A stretch of 64,000 nucleotides of DNA from Micrococcus flavus (GTDB lineage Bacteria; Actinomycetota; Actinomycetes; Actinomycetales; Micrococcaceae): positions 1,178,001-1,242,000 of the forward strand of contig NZ_JACHMC010000001.1 of the NCBI RefSeq assembly GCF_014204815.1, read 5' to 3'. A model generated the notes under the pieces. That model searched no databases and was not told where the DNA came from. It worked only from the letters and a program-made list of their open reading frames with translations. Positions within the stretch are counted from its first letter, which is position 1. Each line of letters starts with the position of its first letter. Below are positions 1 through 9,191 of this stretch, in pieces. Position numbers and translations under genes: made by a program.

Positions 1-1
1 C

Positions 2-67
2 GTCGGACCGACCCGCCAGGTCGCCCGGGACCGGACGTTCACGGTCACGGTGTCCACGCGGGCCTGA
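2..67 (+). CDS. C-terminal end of an unidentified gene (partial)
   Basis: One open frame enters from the left edge and gives 21 residues ending TVTVSTRA before TGA at 65-67. A strong hairpin follows 32 bp downstream, as expected at the end of a transcribed gene. Too little is present to name a family. The gene is convergent with rpsA. Confidence 0.4.
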   Translation, partial: VGPTRQVARDRTFTVTVSTRA

Positions 68-99
68 GGCGTCGAGCGCGGCCGGCTGCGCGGACGACG

Positions 100-135
100 A
101 CGGGCCCCGTCCTCCCGGAGGAGGACGGGGCCCGT
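100..135. terminator. Bidirectional hairpin terminator between the left-edge gene and rpsA
   Basis: A perfect 16-bp inverted repeat (arms 100-115 and 120-135) closes on the 4-nt loop CGGA. It sits between two convergent genes and lacks a long U-tract, which is common for terminators in GC-rich actinobacteria. Confidence 0.8.
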
Positions 136-184
136 CGGTGTGCGGGCCGGGCGGCGCTCCGTGGAGCCCGCCCGGCCGGGGCGC

Positions 185-1639
185 TCAGTTGCCGGTGAGC
201 TTCTCGCGCAGGGCGGCGAGGGCCTCGTCGGAGGCCAGGGTGCCGCCGTCGGAGGCCGGAGCCTCGGACGAGTAGGTGGAGCCGCCGGAAGCGGGCGCCT
301 CGGCGACCGCCTGGGTCTCCTCCTCGAGGGAGCGGCGGACCTGCTCCTTGTGGGACTCCCAGCGCGACTGGGCGTCGGCGTACTGCTGCTCCCAGGCGCC
401 GCGCTCGGCCTCGAAGCCCTCCATCCACTCGTTGGTCTCGACGTCGAAGCCCTCGGGGTACTTGTAGTTGCCCTCGTCGTCGTACTCGGCGGCCATGCCG
501 TAGAGCGCCGGGTCGAACTCGGTGCCCTCGGGGTCCACGCCCTCGTTGGCCTGCTTGAGGGACAGCGAGATGCGGCGACGCTCGAGGTCGATGTCGATGA
601 CCTTGACGAACAGCTCGTCGTTGACCGACACGACCTGCTCGGCGGTGTCGATGTGGCGCGAGGCCAGCTCGGAGATGTGCACGAGGCCCTCGATGCCGTC
701 CTCGACGCGCACGAACGCACCGAAGGGCACCAGCTTCGTGACCTTGCCCGGCACGACCTGACCCAGGGCGTGGGTGCGGGCGAAGAGCTGCCACGGGTCC
801 TCCTGGGTCGCCTTCAGCGACAGGGAGACACGCTCGCGGTCCATGTCCACCTCGAGGACCTCGACGGTGACCTCGGTGCCCACCTCGACGACCTCGGACG
901 GGTGGTCGATGTGCTTCCAGGACAGCTCGGAGACGTGCACGAGGCCGTCCACGCCGCCCAGGTCCACGAAGGCGCCGAAGTTGACGATGGAGGAGACGGT
1001 GCCGGAGCGGACCTGGCCCTTCTCCAGCTTGTGCAGGAAGTTCGAGCGGACCTCGGACTGGGTCTGCTCGAGCCAGGCGCGGCGGGACAGGACCACGTTG
1101 TTGCGGTTCTTGTCCAGCTCGATGATCTTCGCCTCGAGCTTCTGGCCGATGTACGGGGCCAGGTCGCGCACGCGGCGCATCTCCACGAGCGAGGCCGGGA
1201 GGAAGCCGCGCAGGCCGATGTCGATGATGAGGCCGCCCTTGACGACCTCGATGACGGTGCCCTCGACGACGCCGTCCTCTTCCTTGATCTTCTCGATGTC
1301 GCCCCAGGCGCGCTCGTACTGGGCGCGCTTCTTCGAGAGGATCAGGCGACCCTCCTTGTCCTCCTTGGTGAGGACCAGGGCCTCGACGGTGTCGCCCACG
1401 GCCACGACCTCGTCCGGGTCCACGTCGTGCTTGATGGACAGCTCGCGGGACGGGATGACGCCCTCGGTCTTATAGCCGATGTCGAGCAGGACCTCGTCGC
1501 GGTCCACCTTGACGACGATGCCCTCGACGAGGTCCCCATCGTTGAAGTACTTGATGGTCGCGTCGATGGCGGCGAGCAGGTCCTCGGCGGTGCCGATGTC
1601 GTTGATGGTGACCTGCGGGGCGTTGGAAGTGGTGGTCAT
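185..1639 (-). CDS. rpsA: 30S ribosomal protein S1
   Basis: This 484-residue protein binds mRNA at the 30S subunit and helps translation initiation. Four S1/OB-fold repeats can be read at about residues 37-105, 122-190, 208-277 and 293-362. Each opens with a G-x-V segment followed by an I/L-D-I/L-G or F-G-A-F-V core and an SEL motif. Four full repeats with a low-complexity acidic and Ala/Ser-rich tail are normal for actinobacterial S1, against six in E. coli. The ATG is preceded by a weak GGAG. It lies downstream of polA and the Eis-like genes on the same strand, the usual polA-rpsA neighbourhood. The 142-bp gap upstream probably carries its own promoter. Confidence 0.97.
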   Translation of the reverse strand: MTTTSNAPQVTINDIGTAEDLLAAIDATIKYFNDGDLVEGIVVKVDRDEVLLDIGYKTEGVIPSRELSIKHDVDPDEVVAVGDTVEALVLTKEDKEGRLILSKKRAQYERAWGDIEKIKEEDGVVEGTVIEVVKGGLIIDIGLRGFLPASLVEMRRVRDLAPYIGQKLEAKIIELDKNRNNVVLSRRAWLEQTQSEVRSNFLHKLEKGQVRSGTVSSIVNFGAFVDLGGVDGLVHVSELSWKHIDHPSEVVEVGTEVTVEVLEVDMDRERVSLSLKATQEDPWQLFARTHALGQVVPGKVTKLVPFGAFVRVEDGIEGLVHISELASRHIDTAEQVVSVNDELFVKVIDIDLERRRISLSLKQANEGVDPEGTEFDPALYGMAAEYDDEGNYKYPEGFDVETNEWMEGFEAERGAWEQQYADAQSRWESHKEQVRRSLEEETQAVAEAPASGGSTYSSEAPASDGGTLASDEALAALREKLTGN

Positions 1640-1781
1640 GTAGGAGGGACTCCGTCGGGATCAGGGGACACACCGGGTACCGTGCCGTCCGCGGACGGCG
1701 TCCGGGCGCCTGAGGCGCCCCACCCGGCGTGGGTCGTGATGGACATGTTTCTGGTGCGCACGAATGTGCTCATCTAGCGTA

Positions 1782-3155
1782 TCAGAAGCGCGTCAGCAGA
1801 TGGACGGGCGCCGCGGGATGCAGGAGTGCGTCGAGTCGGGCGGCGGCACCGGGCGCCCGCTCCGCCACGACGCCGGCGCCCACGAGCGCCCCGACCCGCA
1901 TCCCGCCGAGCCAGACGCCGGAGAGGTGCGCGACGTCGAGCTCGAGATCGGCCCGCGCGTCGTCCCCCAGCGGCTCGACCCGGCCGACGCCCCGGGCGAC
2001 CTCCAGGCGCCAGGTGCCCGCGGCGTGGCCGGCGGCGTCGGCGACCCGCAGCACCACGGCGCCGGCGACCTCCGGGGCGTAGTCGCGCCCGCCCAGGCAG
2101 GCCGGCACGTCCAGGATGCGCAGGTACAGGTCGTCCCACACCGCCTTCGTGCTGACCCTGCGGCGGTCGGCGAGCAGCTGCTCCAGCCGCCCGTCGTCCG
2201 GGCAGCGGGTCAGGTGCAGCCGGTCGATCAGGTCCAGGTGGGCCAGGAAGCGCCACAGCTGCCGGGCCGCGGCGTCGGTGGCCGCCAGGAAGGCCTCGAC
2301 GGACTCGGTGGTCGGCTCCTTCTCCCACCCGTCGAACCGGTAGAGCGCCACGCCCTGCACGGTCCCGTCACCGTCCCGGTGCACGGCGGCGAACAGCCCG
2401 GATCCCTTGCCGTCGTTCTTGGCCGCGCTGCGGTCCTCCCACCGCACCACGTGCCCCGAGGGGCGGTGCACGCTGCCGGGCGTGGTCCGCCGCACCCGGC
2501 CGTGGAGCTCCTCCACGACGCCCGGCATCGCCCGCGGATCCTCACGCAGCACCGTCCCGGGATCCTCCTCCCGGTGCCCGGCCGCGTCCGCCGCCAGGAC
2601 GAGTCCGCCGCGCACGTCCACGCGGACCGTGCGGCCCGTGCAGGCGGCGCCGAAGCCGAACCGGCCGTAGATGGTGGACTCCGAGGCGGTGAGGGCGGCG
2701 ACCGGCACCCCGGCCGCCGCCGCCTCGCCCAGGGAGGCCGTCATCATGGCCCGCAGGATCCCGCGCCGACGGTGGCCCGGCGAGACGGTGACGTTGGAGA
2801 TCATCCAGACGGGCAGCTCCCTGCCCGGGGAGGTGGTCAGGCGCGAGGTCCAGTCCACGAACGTGCCCACGGGCTCGCGCTCGGCCGGGTCGTCCTGCGC
2901 GAGGTACACGCCACGCAGGATCTTGGCGTCGTCGGCGCTGACGCCGAGGTCCTGGTCCGCCGCCGCCCCGTCCGGGACCTCCTCGTAGAAGCCCTTCTCC
3001 ACGGCCGCGGTGTGCCGCACGTGCGCGGGGTGTCCGGCGCGGGCGGGGTCCGCGCCGTCCGGGCCACGCTCCAGCGGGGCGAGGGTGCGCAGGACGAGGC
3101 CGTGGCGCGTGAGCACGTCGTCGGGGGAGGTCGGGGTCGTGCTCGTCGCGGTCAT
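1782..3155 (-). CDS. Eis-like GNAT N-acetyltransferase (first of a tandem pair)
   Basis: This 457-residue protein has the Eis/YncF-type arrangement: an N-terminal GNAT fold, a second GNAT-like middle domain and a C-terminal SCP2-like domain. The acetyl-CoA loop is visible at about residues 118-137, with VSPGHRRRGILRAMM matching V-x-x-x-x-R-x-x-G. A YGRFGFG segment follows, as in Eis. The chain ends in phenylalanine (LLTRF); in characterised Eis proteins the C-terminal carboxylate takes part in catalysis. Known Eis enzymes acetylate aminoglycosides or protein lysines; the substrate here cannot be read. It starts 40 bp downstream of its paralogue and is probably co-transcribed with it. Confidence 0.85.
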   Translation of the reverse strand: MTATSTTPTSPDDVLTRHGLVLRTLAPLERGPDGADPARAGHPAHVRHTAAVEKGFYEEVPDGAAADQDLGVSADDAKILRGVYLAQDDPAEREPVGTFVDWTSRLTTSPGRELPVWMISNVTVSPGHRRRGILRAMMTASLGEAAAAGVPVAALTASESTIYGRFGFGAACTGRTVRVDVRGGLVLAADAAGHREEDPGTVLREDPRAMPGVVEELHGRVRRTTPGSVHRPSGHVVRWEDRSAAKNDGKGSGLFAAVHRDGDGTVQGVALYRFDGWEKEPTTESVEAFLAATDAAARQLWRFLAHLDLIDRLHLTRCPDDGRLEQLLADRRRVSTKAVWDDLYLRILDVPACLGGRDYAPEVAGAVVLRVADAAGHAAGTWRLEVARGVGRVEPLGDDARADLELDVAHLSGVWLGGMRVGALVGAGVVAERAPGAAARLDALLHPAAPVHLLTRF

Positions 3156-3195
3156 GGCTGCCTCTCGGATCGGGTCAGGAGCGGGGTCGGCCGGT

Positions 3196-4608
3196 TCAGA
3201 AGCCGGTCAGCGAGTAGGGCGGGCGCGGCTGGCGCAGCAGCGTGTCCAGGTCGGCGGCCGCGCCGGGGCGGTGCTCGGTGAGGATGCCGGCCGCGCGCAT
3301 CATCTCCGCCTTCACCCCGCCCAGCAGGACCGAGCCCAGATCGGCGACGTCCAGGGTCAGCTCGGCGGCCTCGGGGGGCGCCGGCGTCACCCGCCCGACG
3401 CCGCCGGAGGCCGCGATCTCCCACGTGCCCGCCGCGTGGCCCAGGGCGTCCTCGACGGTGACCGTCACAGCGCCCTCGTGCAGGTACGGCCGGGCCTCGA
3501 AGCACGCGGCCACGTCGAGGATCCGGTGCCACAGGTGATGGTGGACCCCGCGGGTGTAGATGCGCGACTCGTCCAGGACGAGGAACTCGAGCAGCCGGTC
3601 GTTGGCGACGGCGGGCAGGCGCAGGCGCACCACGAGGTCCAGGTTCCCCAGGAACTCCAGCAGCGCCCGGTACGCCTCGGCGTCCGCGGCCCACAAGGAG
3701 ACCACCGTGGCCGTCACGGGGTCCTCGGCGATCAGCTCGGCCGTGGAGCCGTCCACGCGGTACACCGCCACACCCCGGTCCACCCCGTCCGGGCCCGTGG
3801 AGACGACGGCGCGCAGGCCCTGCGGCCGGCCGCCGTCGACGCGCGGATCCCGGTCCGTCTCCCGGGCCGCGTGGAAGCGGATCCGCTCCACGGAGCCGGC
3901 CTGGGCCTCGAAGGCCCGACGCCACAGCCCGTCGATGAGCTCGGCGGACGCGGTCGGCTCCACGAACCGGAATGAGCCCTCCGGGCGTCCGCCGCGCAGC
4001 TGCAGGCCGCGGGTCGCGTCCAGCCACACCGAGCGGTGATAGGTGGAGACCCCGAAGCCGAAGCGCCGGTAGAGGGTGGCCTCGGTGGCCGTGAGCAGGG
4101 CGATGGGCACCCCGGCCGTGCGCGCACGGCGCAGCGACTCGCTCATCATGGCGCGCAGGATCCCGCGCCGCCGGTGGGTGGGCGAGACGGTGACCTCGGT
4201 GATGCACCAGGCAGGCAGAAGGCGTCCGCCGCCCATGTTCAGGCGCTTCGTGAAGTCGGCCAGGGTGCCCACGGGGTCCGTGCGTGCGGGGTCCGCCTGC
4301 CGCGGATACACGCCGCTGAGGCGACGCCGGTCGCCCTGCTCCACGCCGATGAACCGGTCCGCCAGGGCGAAGTCCGGGTCGCCGACCTCGTGGAAGTTGC
4401 GCTGCAGCACGGCGGTGTGGCGCCGCACGGCCGGGGCGTCCGCCCAGCGGCGGTCGTGGTCGAACGGGGCCTCGGGGTCCGCGTCGCCGGTCTCCCACGG
4501 GGAGGGCACACGCATCAGCTCCAGGCCGTGGGCGGCGAGCGCCTCCGCGGTGGCGGGGGCGGGGGCGGTCCAGGCGGACTCGGGGCGGGTCTCAGTGGGC
4601 GGCGTCAT
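3196..4608 (-). CDS. Eis-like GNAT N-acetyltransferase (second of a tandem pair)
   Basis: This 470-residue protein is a clear paralogue of the next gene. Both have the loop VSPxHRRRGILRAMM, a Y-x-RFGFG segment about 25 residues later, and a C-terminal Phe (YSLTGF). The arrangement is GNAT, GNAT-like, SCP2-like, as in the Eis family. Its ATG lies inside the last codons of polA (17-bp overlap), so its translation is probably coupled to polA. Divergence between the two copies outside the cofactor loop suggests an old duplication with different substrates (inference). No signal peptide or membrane segment is seen. Confidence 0.85.
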   Translation of the reverse strand: MTPPTETRPESAWTAPAPATAEALAAHGLELMRVPSPWETGDADPEAPFDHDRRWADAPAVRRHTAVLQRNFHEVGDPDFALADRFIGVEQGDRRRLSGVYPRQADPARTDPVGTLADFTKRLNMGGGRLLPAWCITEVTVSPTHRRRGILRAMMSESLRRARTAGVPIALLTATEATLYRRFGFGVSTYHRSVWLDATRGLQLRGGRPEGSFRFVEPTASAELIDGLWRRAFEAQAGSVERIRFHAARETDRDPRVDGGRPQGLRAVVSTGPDGVDRGVAVYRVDGSTAELIAEDPVTATVVSLWAADAEAYRALLEFLGNLDLVVRLRLPAVANDRLLEFLVLDESRIYTRGVHHHLWHRILDVAACFEARPYLHEGAVTVTVEDALGHAAGTWEIAASGGVGRVTPAPPEAAELTLDVADLGSVLLGGVKAEMMRAAGILTEHRPGAAADLDTLLRQPRPPYSLTGF

Positions 4609-7408
4609 GCCAGCTCCTGCCGTGTCCGACGTGCACGTCGAGGGGCACGGACAGCTCGGCGGCCCGGCCCATGCGCTCCTTCAGCAGGGCGGTCGCCCGC
4701 TCCAGCTCGTGGCCGGGCACCTCCAGGATGAGCTCGTCGTGCACCTGCAGGAGCAATCGGGAGGCCAGCCCGTGCTCGACGAGGCCGGCCTGCACGTCCA
4801 GCATGGCGCGCTTGATGATGTCCGCCGCCGAGCCCTGGATGGGCGCGTTGAGCGCGGCCCGCTCGGCCATGTCCCGCAGCTGCCGGTTGTCCGAGCTGAG
4901 GTCCGGCAGGTACCGGCGGCGCCCCTCGATCGTGGAGGTGAAGCCGTCCTTCCGGGCCTGGGCGACGACGTCGCGCAGGTAGTCCCGCACGCCGCCGAAG
5001 CGGTCGAAGTAGCCCTTCATGAGGCCGCGCGCCTCGTCCACCGAGATCTTCAACTGCTTGGACAGGCCGAAGGAGGACAGCCCGTAGGCCAGGCCGTAGC
5101 TCATCGCCTTCACCTTGGCGCGCTGCTCGGCGGTGACGTCGTCCGGGTCCACCCCGAACACCTGCGAGCCGACGAACGAGTGCAGGTCCTCGCCGTCCCG
5201 GAAGGCCTGGATCAGCCCCTCGTCCTCGGACAGGTGCGCCATGATGCGCATCTCGATCTGGGAGTAGTCGGCCGAGAGGAGCACGGCCTCCTCCCCCTCG
5301 ACCTCACCGGCGACGAACACCTCGCGGATGCGCCGGCCGGCCTCCGTGCGCACGGGGATGTTCTGCAGGTTGGGGTGCAGGGAGGACAGGCGCCCGGTGG
5401 CGGCGGCGGTCTGCGAGTACGTGGTGTGGATGCGCCCGTCGCCGGCCACGGTCTCGCGCAGGCCCTCGACGGTCTGCTTGAGCTTGGTGGCGTCGCGGTG
5501 CGCCATGAGGTTCTCGAGGAACGGGTGCTCGGTCTTCTCCAGCAGGTCCTGGAGGGAATCCACGTCCGTCGAGTACCCGGTCTTGGTCTTGCGGGTCCGG
5601 GGCATGTCGAGGTGCTCGAAGAGCACCTCCTGGAGCTGCTTGGGCGAGCCGAGGTTGACCTGCATGCCGCCGGTGGCCTCGGCCACGGACGCCCACGCGG
5701 AGTCCTTGGCGGCCTGGGCGCGCTCGGTGAAGTCGGCGTGGAGCCCGTCCAGGATGTCGCCGTCCACGGCGATGCCGGTCAGCTCCATGCGGGCCAGCAG
5801 CCGGGCGAGCGGGATCTCCATCTCCTGCAGGAGCCGCTGCGCGCCGCGGTCGAGGACCTGCGGGGTGGACTCGACGGAGAGCCGGCGGACGATCCACGCG
5901 GCGCGGGCGGTCCGGGCGGCGCGGGCCGCGCGCGCCGCGGTCTCCTGTCCGCCGTCGAGGTCGAACGCGCCCTGGGCGTCCTGCTCGGCCGGGGCCTCCT
6001 CGGGGGCCTCGAGGGGGGTGCCCAGGTGCGCCTGGGCCAGGGCGGCGAGGTCGACGTCCCGCCGGTCGGGCTGGATGAGGTACGCGGACAGGGCGACGTC
6101 GTCCACCACGCCCTCGAGGGCGGCGTCCGGGCCCAGGGCGGTGGGCCGGGTGGGGGCGGCGAGCGCCTTGAGGACCCGCTTGAGGTCGTGGACGGCCTTG
6201 TCCGTGCCGGCGTCGGCGAGGACGCCGCGCAGGGCGGTCATCAGCTCCTCGTCCGGGTCGGCGACGTCCAGGTCCACGTACACGGCGGCGTCCTCGGCGG
6301 CGAGCGCCACCCCGACGGGCGTACCGAAGGTGCCGGGCACGGGCACCTTGCGCTTGGGCAGCAGGTCGGGCCCGTCCACGGCCACGTGCAGGCCGAGCAG
6401 GGCGCCGGCGTGGGCGGCGAGGAAGTCGCGGAGCTGCGCCGCCGTCGTCGCGACGACCGGCTCGGGGGCGGCCTCCACCGCGGCGGCGGGGGCCTGGGAG
6501 CCGAGCCGCTCGGCGAACACCTCGAAGACGCGCTCGCGGATGCGGTTGAACTGGAGCGCGTCGAAGAGCTCCTCCACCGGCTCGCGCGCGGGCATGGTCA
6601 GCTCCATGGCCTCAAGGGCGACGTCCAGCTCGAGGTCGCGCACGAGCGCGTTCAGGCGGCGGTTGCGGCGGACGTCGTCGAGGTGGGCGCGCAGGGCCTC
6701 GCCCTTCTTGCCGGTGATCTCGTCCGCGTGGGCGAGGACGCCGTCCAGGTCCCCGTACCTGTCCAGCCACTTGGCGGCGAACCCGGGCCCGACGCCGGGC
6801 ACGCCGGGCAGGTTGTCCGCGGACTCCCCCACGAGCGCGGCCAGCTCGGGGTACTGCGCGGGCCACACCCCGTACTTCGCCTTGACGGTCTCGGCCGTCA
6901 TGGCGGGCACCTCCGAGACCCCTCGCGTGGGGTAGAGCACCGTGGTGGAGTCCGAGATCAGCTGGAAGGCGTCCCGGTCCCCCGAGACGACGCACACGTC
7001 CCAGCCGGCGGCCTCGGCCTGCGCGGACAGGGTGGCGACGATGTCGTCGGCCTCGTAGTCCTCCTTGGTGAGGGTGGGGATGCCGAGGGCGTCCAGCACC
7101 TTGACCGTGAGCTCGATCTGCCCGGCGAACTCCTCGGGGGTCTCGGAGCGGCCGGCCTTGTACTCCCCGTACTCGGCGGAGCGGAAGATGGGACCGGCGA
7201 GGTCGAACGCCACGGCCACGTGGGTGGGCGCCTGCTGGCGGATCATGGTCAGCAGCATGGACGTGAACCCGTACACCGCGTTCGTGTGCTGGCCGGTGTC
7301 CGTCGTGAAGTTCTCGGCCGGCAGCGCGTAGAACGCGCGGAAGGCCATCGAATGGCCGTCCAGCACCAGCAGGCGCGGACGGGGCTCGGCGATGCGGGTC
7401 TCACCCAT
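4592..7408 (-). CDS. polA: DNA polymerase I
   Basis: This 938-residue enzyme fills gaps and removes RNA primers in replication and repair. It has an N-terminal 5'-3' exonuclease domain (about 1-310, with the Asp-rich DKAVHD/DYEADD metal ligands), a degenerate 3'-5' exonuclease region (about 330-530) without an obvious D-x-E pair, and the polymerase domain. Motif A is DYSQIEMRI near residue 714, motif B RAKVKAMSYGLAYG near 763-776, and motif C VHDEL near 889. Loss of proofreading residues is usual in actinobacterial Pol I. The ATG follows a good AGGAG. A TAGGCT box at about 7441-7446 on this strand could be the -10 element. Confidence 0.97.
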   Translation of the reverse strand: MGETRIAEPRPRLLVLDGHSMAFRAFYALPAENFTTDTGQHTNAVYGFTSMLLTMIRQQAPTHVAVAFDLAGPIFRSAEYGEYKAGRSETPEEFAGQIELTVKVLDALGIPTLTKEDYEADDIVATLSAQAEAAGWDVCVVSGDRDAFQLISDSTTVLYPTRGVSEVPAMTAETVKAKYGVWPAQYPELAALVGESADNLPGVPGVGPGFAAKWLDRYGDLDGVLAHADEITGKKGEALRAHLDDVRRNRRLNALVRDLELDVALEAMELTMPAREPVEELFDALQFNRIRERVFEVFAERLGSQAPAAAVEAAPEPVVATTAAQLRDFLAAHAGALLGLHVAVDGPDLLPKRKVPVPGTFGTPVGVALAAEDAAVYVDLDVADPDEELMTALRGVLADAGTDKAVHDLKRVLKALAAPTRPTALGPDAALEGVVDDVALSAYLIQPDRRDVDLAALAQAHLGTPLEAPEEAPAEQDAQGAFDLDGGQETAARAARAARTARAAWIVRRLSVESTPQVLDRGAQRLLQEMEIPLARLLARMELTGIAVDGDILDGLHADFTERAQAAKDSAWASVAEATGGMQVNLGSPKQLQEVLFEHLDMPRTRKTKTGYSTDVDSLQDLLEKTEHPFLENLMAHRDATKLKQTVEGLRETVAGDGRIHTTYSQTAAATGRLSSLHPNLQNIPVRTEAGRRIREVFVAGEVEGEEAVLLSADYSQIEMRIMAHLSEDEGLIQAFRDGEDLHSFVGSQVFGVDPDDVTAEQRAKVKAMSYGLAYGLSSFGLSKQLKISVDEARGLMKGYFDRFGGVRDYLRDVVAQARKDGFTSTIEGRRRYLPDLSSDNRQLRDMAERAALNAPIQGSAADIIKRAMLDVQAGLVEHGLASRLLLQVHDELILEVPGHELERATALLKERMGRAAELSVPLDVHVGHGRSWHDAAH

Positions 7409-7450
7409 GTGGTGTTGCTCCTCTCGACTCCGGATGTCAGCCTACTGGGC

Positions 7451-7981
7451 ATGACCGACAGCCCTGAGCCGGACCTCTCGCCCGCCGACGTCCTCGGCGT
7501 CCTCGCCTTCCACCCGGGTGTCACGCCCGTGATGACGGAGGAGGAGCGCGACGCCGTCGCCTCCGCCTCCGGCCTGACCGCGGACCTGCGCGAGGCCCTC
7601 GGCGGCGCCGGCGTCAGCCCGCTGGCCCTGAAGATGGGCATCCGCTTCGTGGAGCTGTCCGCGCAGCGGGCGGTGGCCACGATGCCGGTGGCCGGCAACG
7701 AGCAGCCCATGGGCCTCCTGCACGGCGGCGCCCACCTGGTGCTCGCGGAGTCGCTCGGCTCGATGGCCGCGAAGATCCATGCCGGACCGGGCCGCGGCGC
7801 CGTGGGGACGGAGATCGGGGCCACCCACCACCGGGCGATCCGCTCGGGCCTGGTGACCGGCACGGCCACCGCGATCCACCTCGGCCGGACGCTGACCACC
7901 CACGAGATCGTCATGACGGACGAGCAGGGGCGGCGGCTGTCCACCGTGCGCATGACGAACATGGTGCTCAGCGGCCGCTGA
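7451..7981 (+). CDS. PaaI/MenI-like hotdog-fold acyl-CoA thioesterase
   Basis: This 176-residue protein has the single hotdog fold of the PaaI/YbgC group, which hydrolyses acyl-CoA thioesters in the cytoplasm. The diagnostic segment is MGLLHGGAHLVLAES at about residues 91-105, where HGG starts the central helix and the following Glu is the usual catalytic acid. A GTEIGATHHRAIRSG strand follows. The substrate cannot be read; 1,4-dihydroxy-2-naphthoyl-CoA and phenylacetyl-CoA are both handled by related enzymes. The ATG at 7451 is chosen because the family starts just upstream of the first helix and because it lies only 42 bp from the divergent polA start. Confidence 0.85.
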   Translation: MTDSPEPDLSPADVLGVLAFHPGVTPVMTEEERDAVASASGLTADLREALGGAGVSPLALKMGIRFVELSAQRAVATMPVAGNEQPMGLLHGGAHLVLAESLGSMAAKIHAGPGRGAVGTEIGATHHRAIRSGLVTGTATAIHLGRTLTTHEIVMTDEQGRRLSTVRMTNMVLSGR

Positions 7982-7997
7982 CCATGGCGTGGACGCA

Positions 7998-8032
7998 CCG
8001 GGCCCGGGACGACGGCGTCGTCCCGGGCCCGG
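7998..8032. terminator. Bidirectional hairpin terminator, thioesterase / mrpG
   Basis: A perfect 16-bp inverted repeat (7998-8013 and 8017-8032) with a 3-nt loop lies between the convergent thioesterase gene and the end of the mrp operon. Confidence 0.8.
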
Positions 8033-8046
8033 CGCGTGTCAGGGTC

Positions 8047-8424
8047 TCAGTCCATGTCCGGCAGGCGAGGGGCCGGCCGGCCGCCCTCGCGGCCGGGGGT
8101 GTCCTCGGCGAGCTCGTCGTAGTGGCCGGGACTCATGGGCACCCCGGTGAGGTAGGCCGAGCGGCCCAGGGCCATGGTGGCGACGGACGCCGACCCGAGC
8201 TGCAGCACCACGATCAGCGCGACCTTCACGAGCGCGGCGACGCCCGGGGCGAGCAGGAGGGCGCCCACCACGATGAGGATCATCCCGACGCCGCCGGCCG
8301 TGCCGACGGCGGAGATGCGGGTGTAGGGGTCGGGGAACCGGACCAGGCCCAGCCCCGCGGTGACGAACACCAGGGCTCCGATCACCACGAGCACGGATCC
8401 GACGACGGTCAGGATGGCGTCCAC
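8047..8424 (-). CDS. mrpG: Na+/H+ antiporter subunit MrpG
   Basis: This 125-residue membrane protein is the last subunit of the Mrp (Mnh) cation/proton antiporter, a multi-subunit complex related to the membrane arm of respiratory complex I. Three hydrophobic segments (about 5-27, 41-61 and 65-85) surround the family signature GLVRFPDPYTRISAVGTA. The tail after residue 95 is hydrophilic and cytoplasmic. It starts 13 bp after mrpF and closes the operon before the hairpin at 7998-8032. Confidence 0.93.
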   Translation of the reverse strand: MDAILTVVGSVLVVIGALVFVTAGLGLVRFPDPYTRISAVGTAGGVGMILIVVGALLLAPGVAALVKVALIVVLQLGSASVATMALGRSAYLTGVPMSPGHYDELAEDTPGREGGRPAPRLPDMD

Positions 8425-8437
8425 GGGTGCGACCTCC

Positions 8438-8719
8438 TCAACGCTTGCCGCGCGTCAGCGCGCGGGCCAGGGACATGCCGGACAGGAAGGCGACGATGGC
8501 CGCGATCAGCACCAGGTCGAACGTCCACCCGTTGTCCGTGCGCACGCCGAAGAGCACCAGCATGCCCAGCGCGCTGAACGTGAGCAGATCGCCGGACACG
8601 GCGCGGTCCGCGTCCAGCGGTCCCACCACGATCCGGTAGGCGGACACGAGCGCCGCCACGGTCAGCAGCCCGATGGCCAGGTCGATCCCCGCGAGGGACC
8701 AGTCGTAGGCGAACGGCAT
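8438..8719 (-). CDS. mrpF: Na+/H+ antiporter subunit MrpF
   Basis: This 93-residue subunit has three transmembrane segments. The family motif appears as VVGPLDADRAVSGDLL at about residues 31-46. The ATG overlaps the stop of mrpE (one shared base), a typical coupled start. Its length matches MrpF proteins (about 90 residues). Within the complex MrpF packs beside MrpE and MrpG; it has no independent transport activity. Confidence 0.93.
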   Translation of the reverse strand: MPFAYDWSLAGIDLAIGLLTVAALVSAYRIVVGPLDADRAVSGDLLTFSALGMLVLFGVRTDNGWTFDLVLIAAIVAFLSGMSLARALTRGKR

Positions 8720-9153
8720 CACGCCACCCCCGTCTTCCGCATCGCGTGGAGCATGCGCCGCTCCATGTCGTGGATCTCCGCGCGCAGGGCGTCGGCGTCC
8801 TCGGCGTAGAGGCCGTGGACGTAGAGCAGACGGCGGGCGTCCGGGTCGCCGTCCTCCTCGCCGACGGCGCCGGCGCGCCGGGTGCCCAGCGTCAGCGTGC
8901 CCGGGGTCAGCGTGATGAGGGCGGACAGCAGGGTGACCTCGGCGTCCGTGCGGCAGTTGCTGCGCACCCGCGCGATGCCCGACCGGGCCTGGTCGCCGGG
9001 GGTCACGAGGTCCTTGATGACGGCTTCGGACGAGGTCACCAGGGCCCAGGCGTACCAGCACCAGAACACGAGCCAGCGCCAGGGCCAGGACAGGGCGGAC
9101 GCCGTGCCCGCCGTCAGGTCGACGGTCCCGTCTCCGTGGGTGTGCGTGGCCAT
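8719..9153 (-). CDS. mrpE: Na+/H+ antiporter subunit MrpE
   Basis: This 144-residue protein carries the MnhE signature, with PGDQARSGIARVRSNCRTD followed by LLSALITLTPGTLTLG at about residues 52-90. It has one or two N-terminal membrane segments (about 21-43) and a hydrophilic C-terminal half. The ATG at 9153 is chosen because it follows mrpD closely and gives the expected length. The N-terminus has a His-rich MATHTHGDG start. Confidence 0.9.
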   Translation of the reverse strand: MATHTHGDGTVDLTAGTASALSWPWRWLVFWCWYAWALVTSSEAVIKDLVTPGDQARSGIARVRSNCRTDAEVTLLSALITLTPGTLTLGTRRAGAVGEEDGDPDARRLLYVHGLYAEDADALRAEIHDMERRMLHAMRKTGVA

Positions 9154-9191
9154 GCGGTCGGCTCCTTCCGGGTGCTGCGGGAGTGCGGGGC

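Noticed and set aside
4076-7448. A very long plus-strand open frame opposite polA that runs in frame into the thioesterase gene
   Set aside because: At this GC content the strand opposite a real gene rarely meets stops. The translation is low-complexity and shows no family motifs until the thioesterase begins at 7451.
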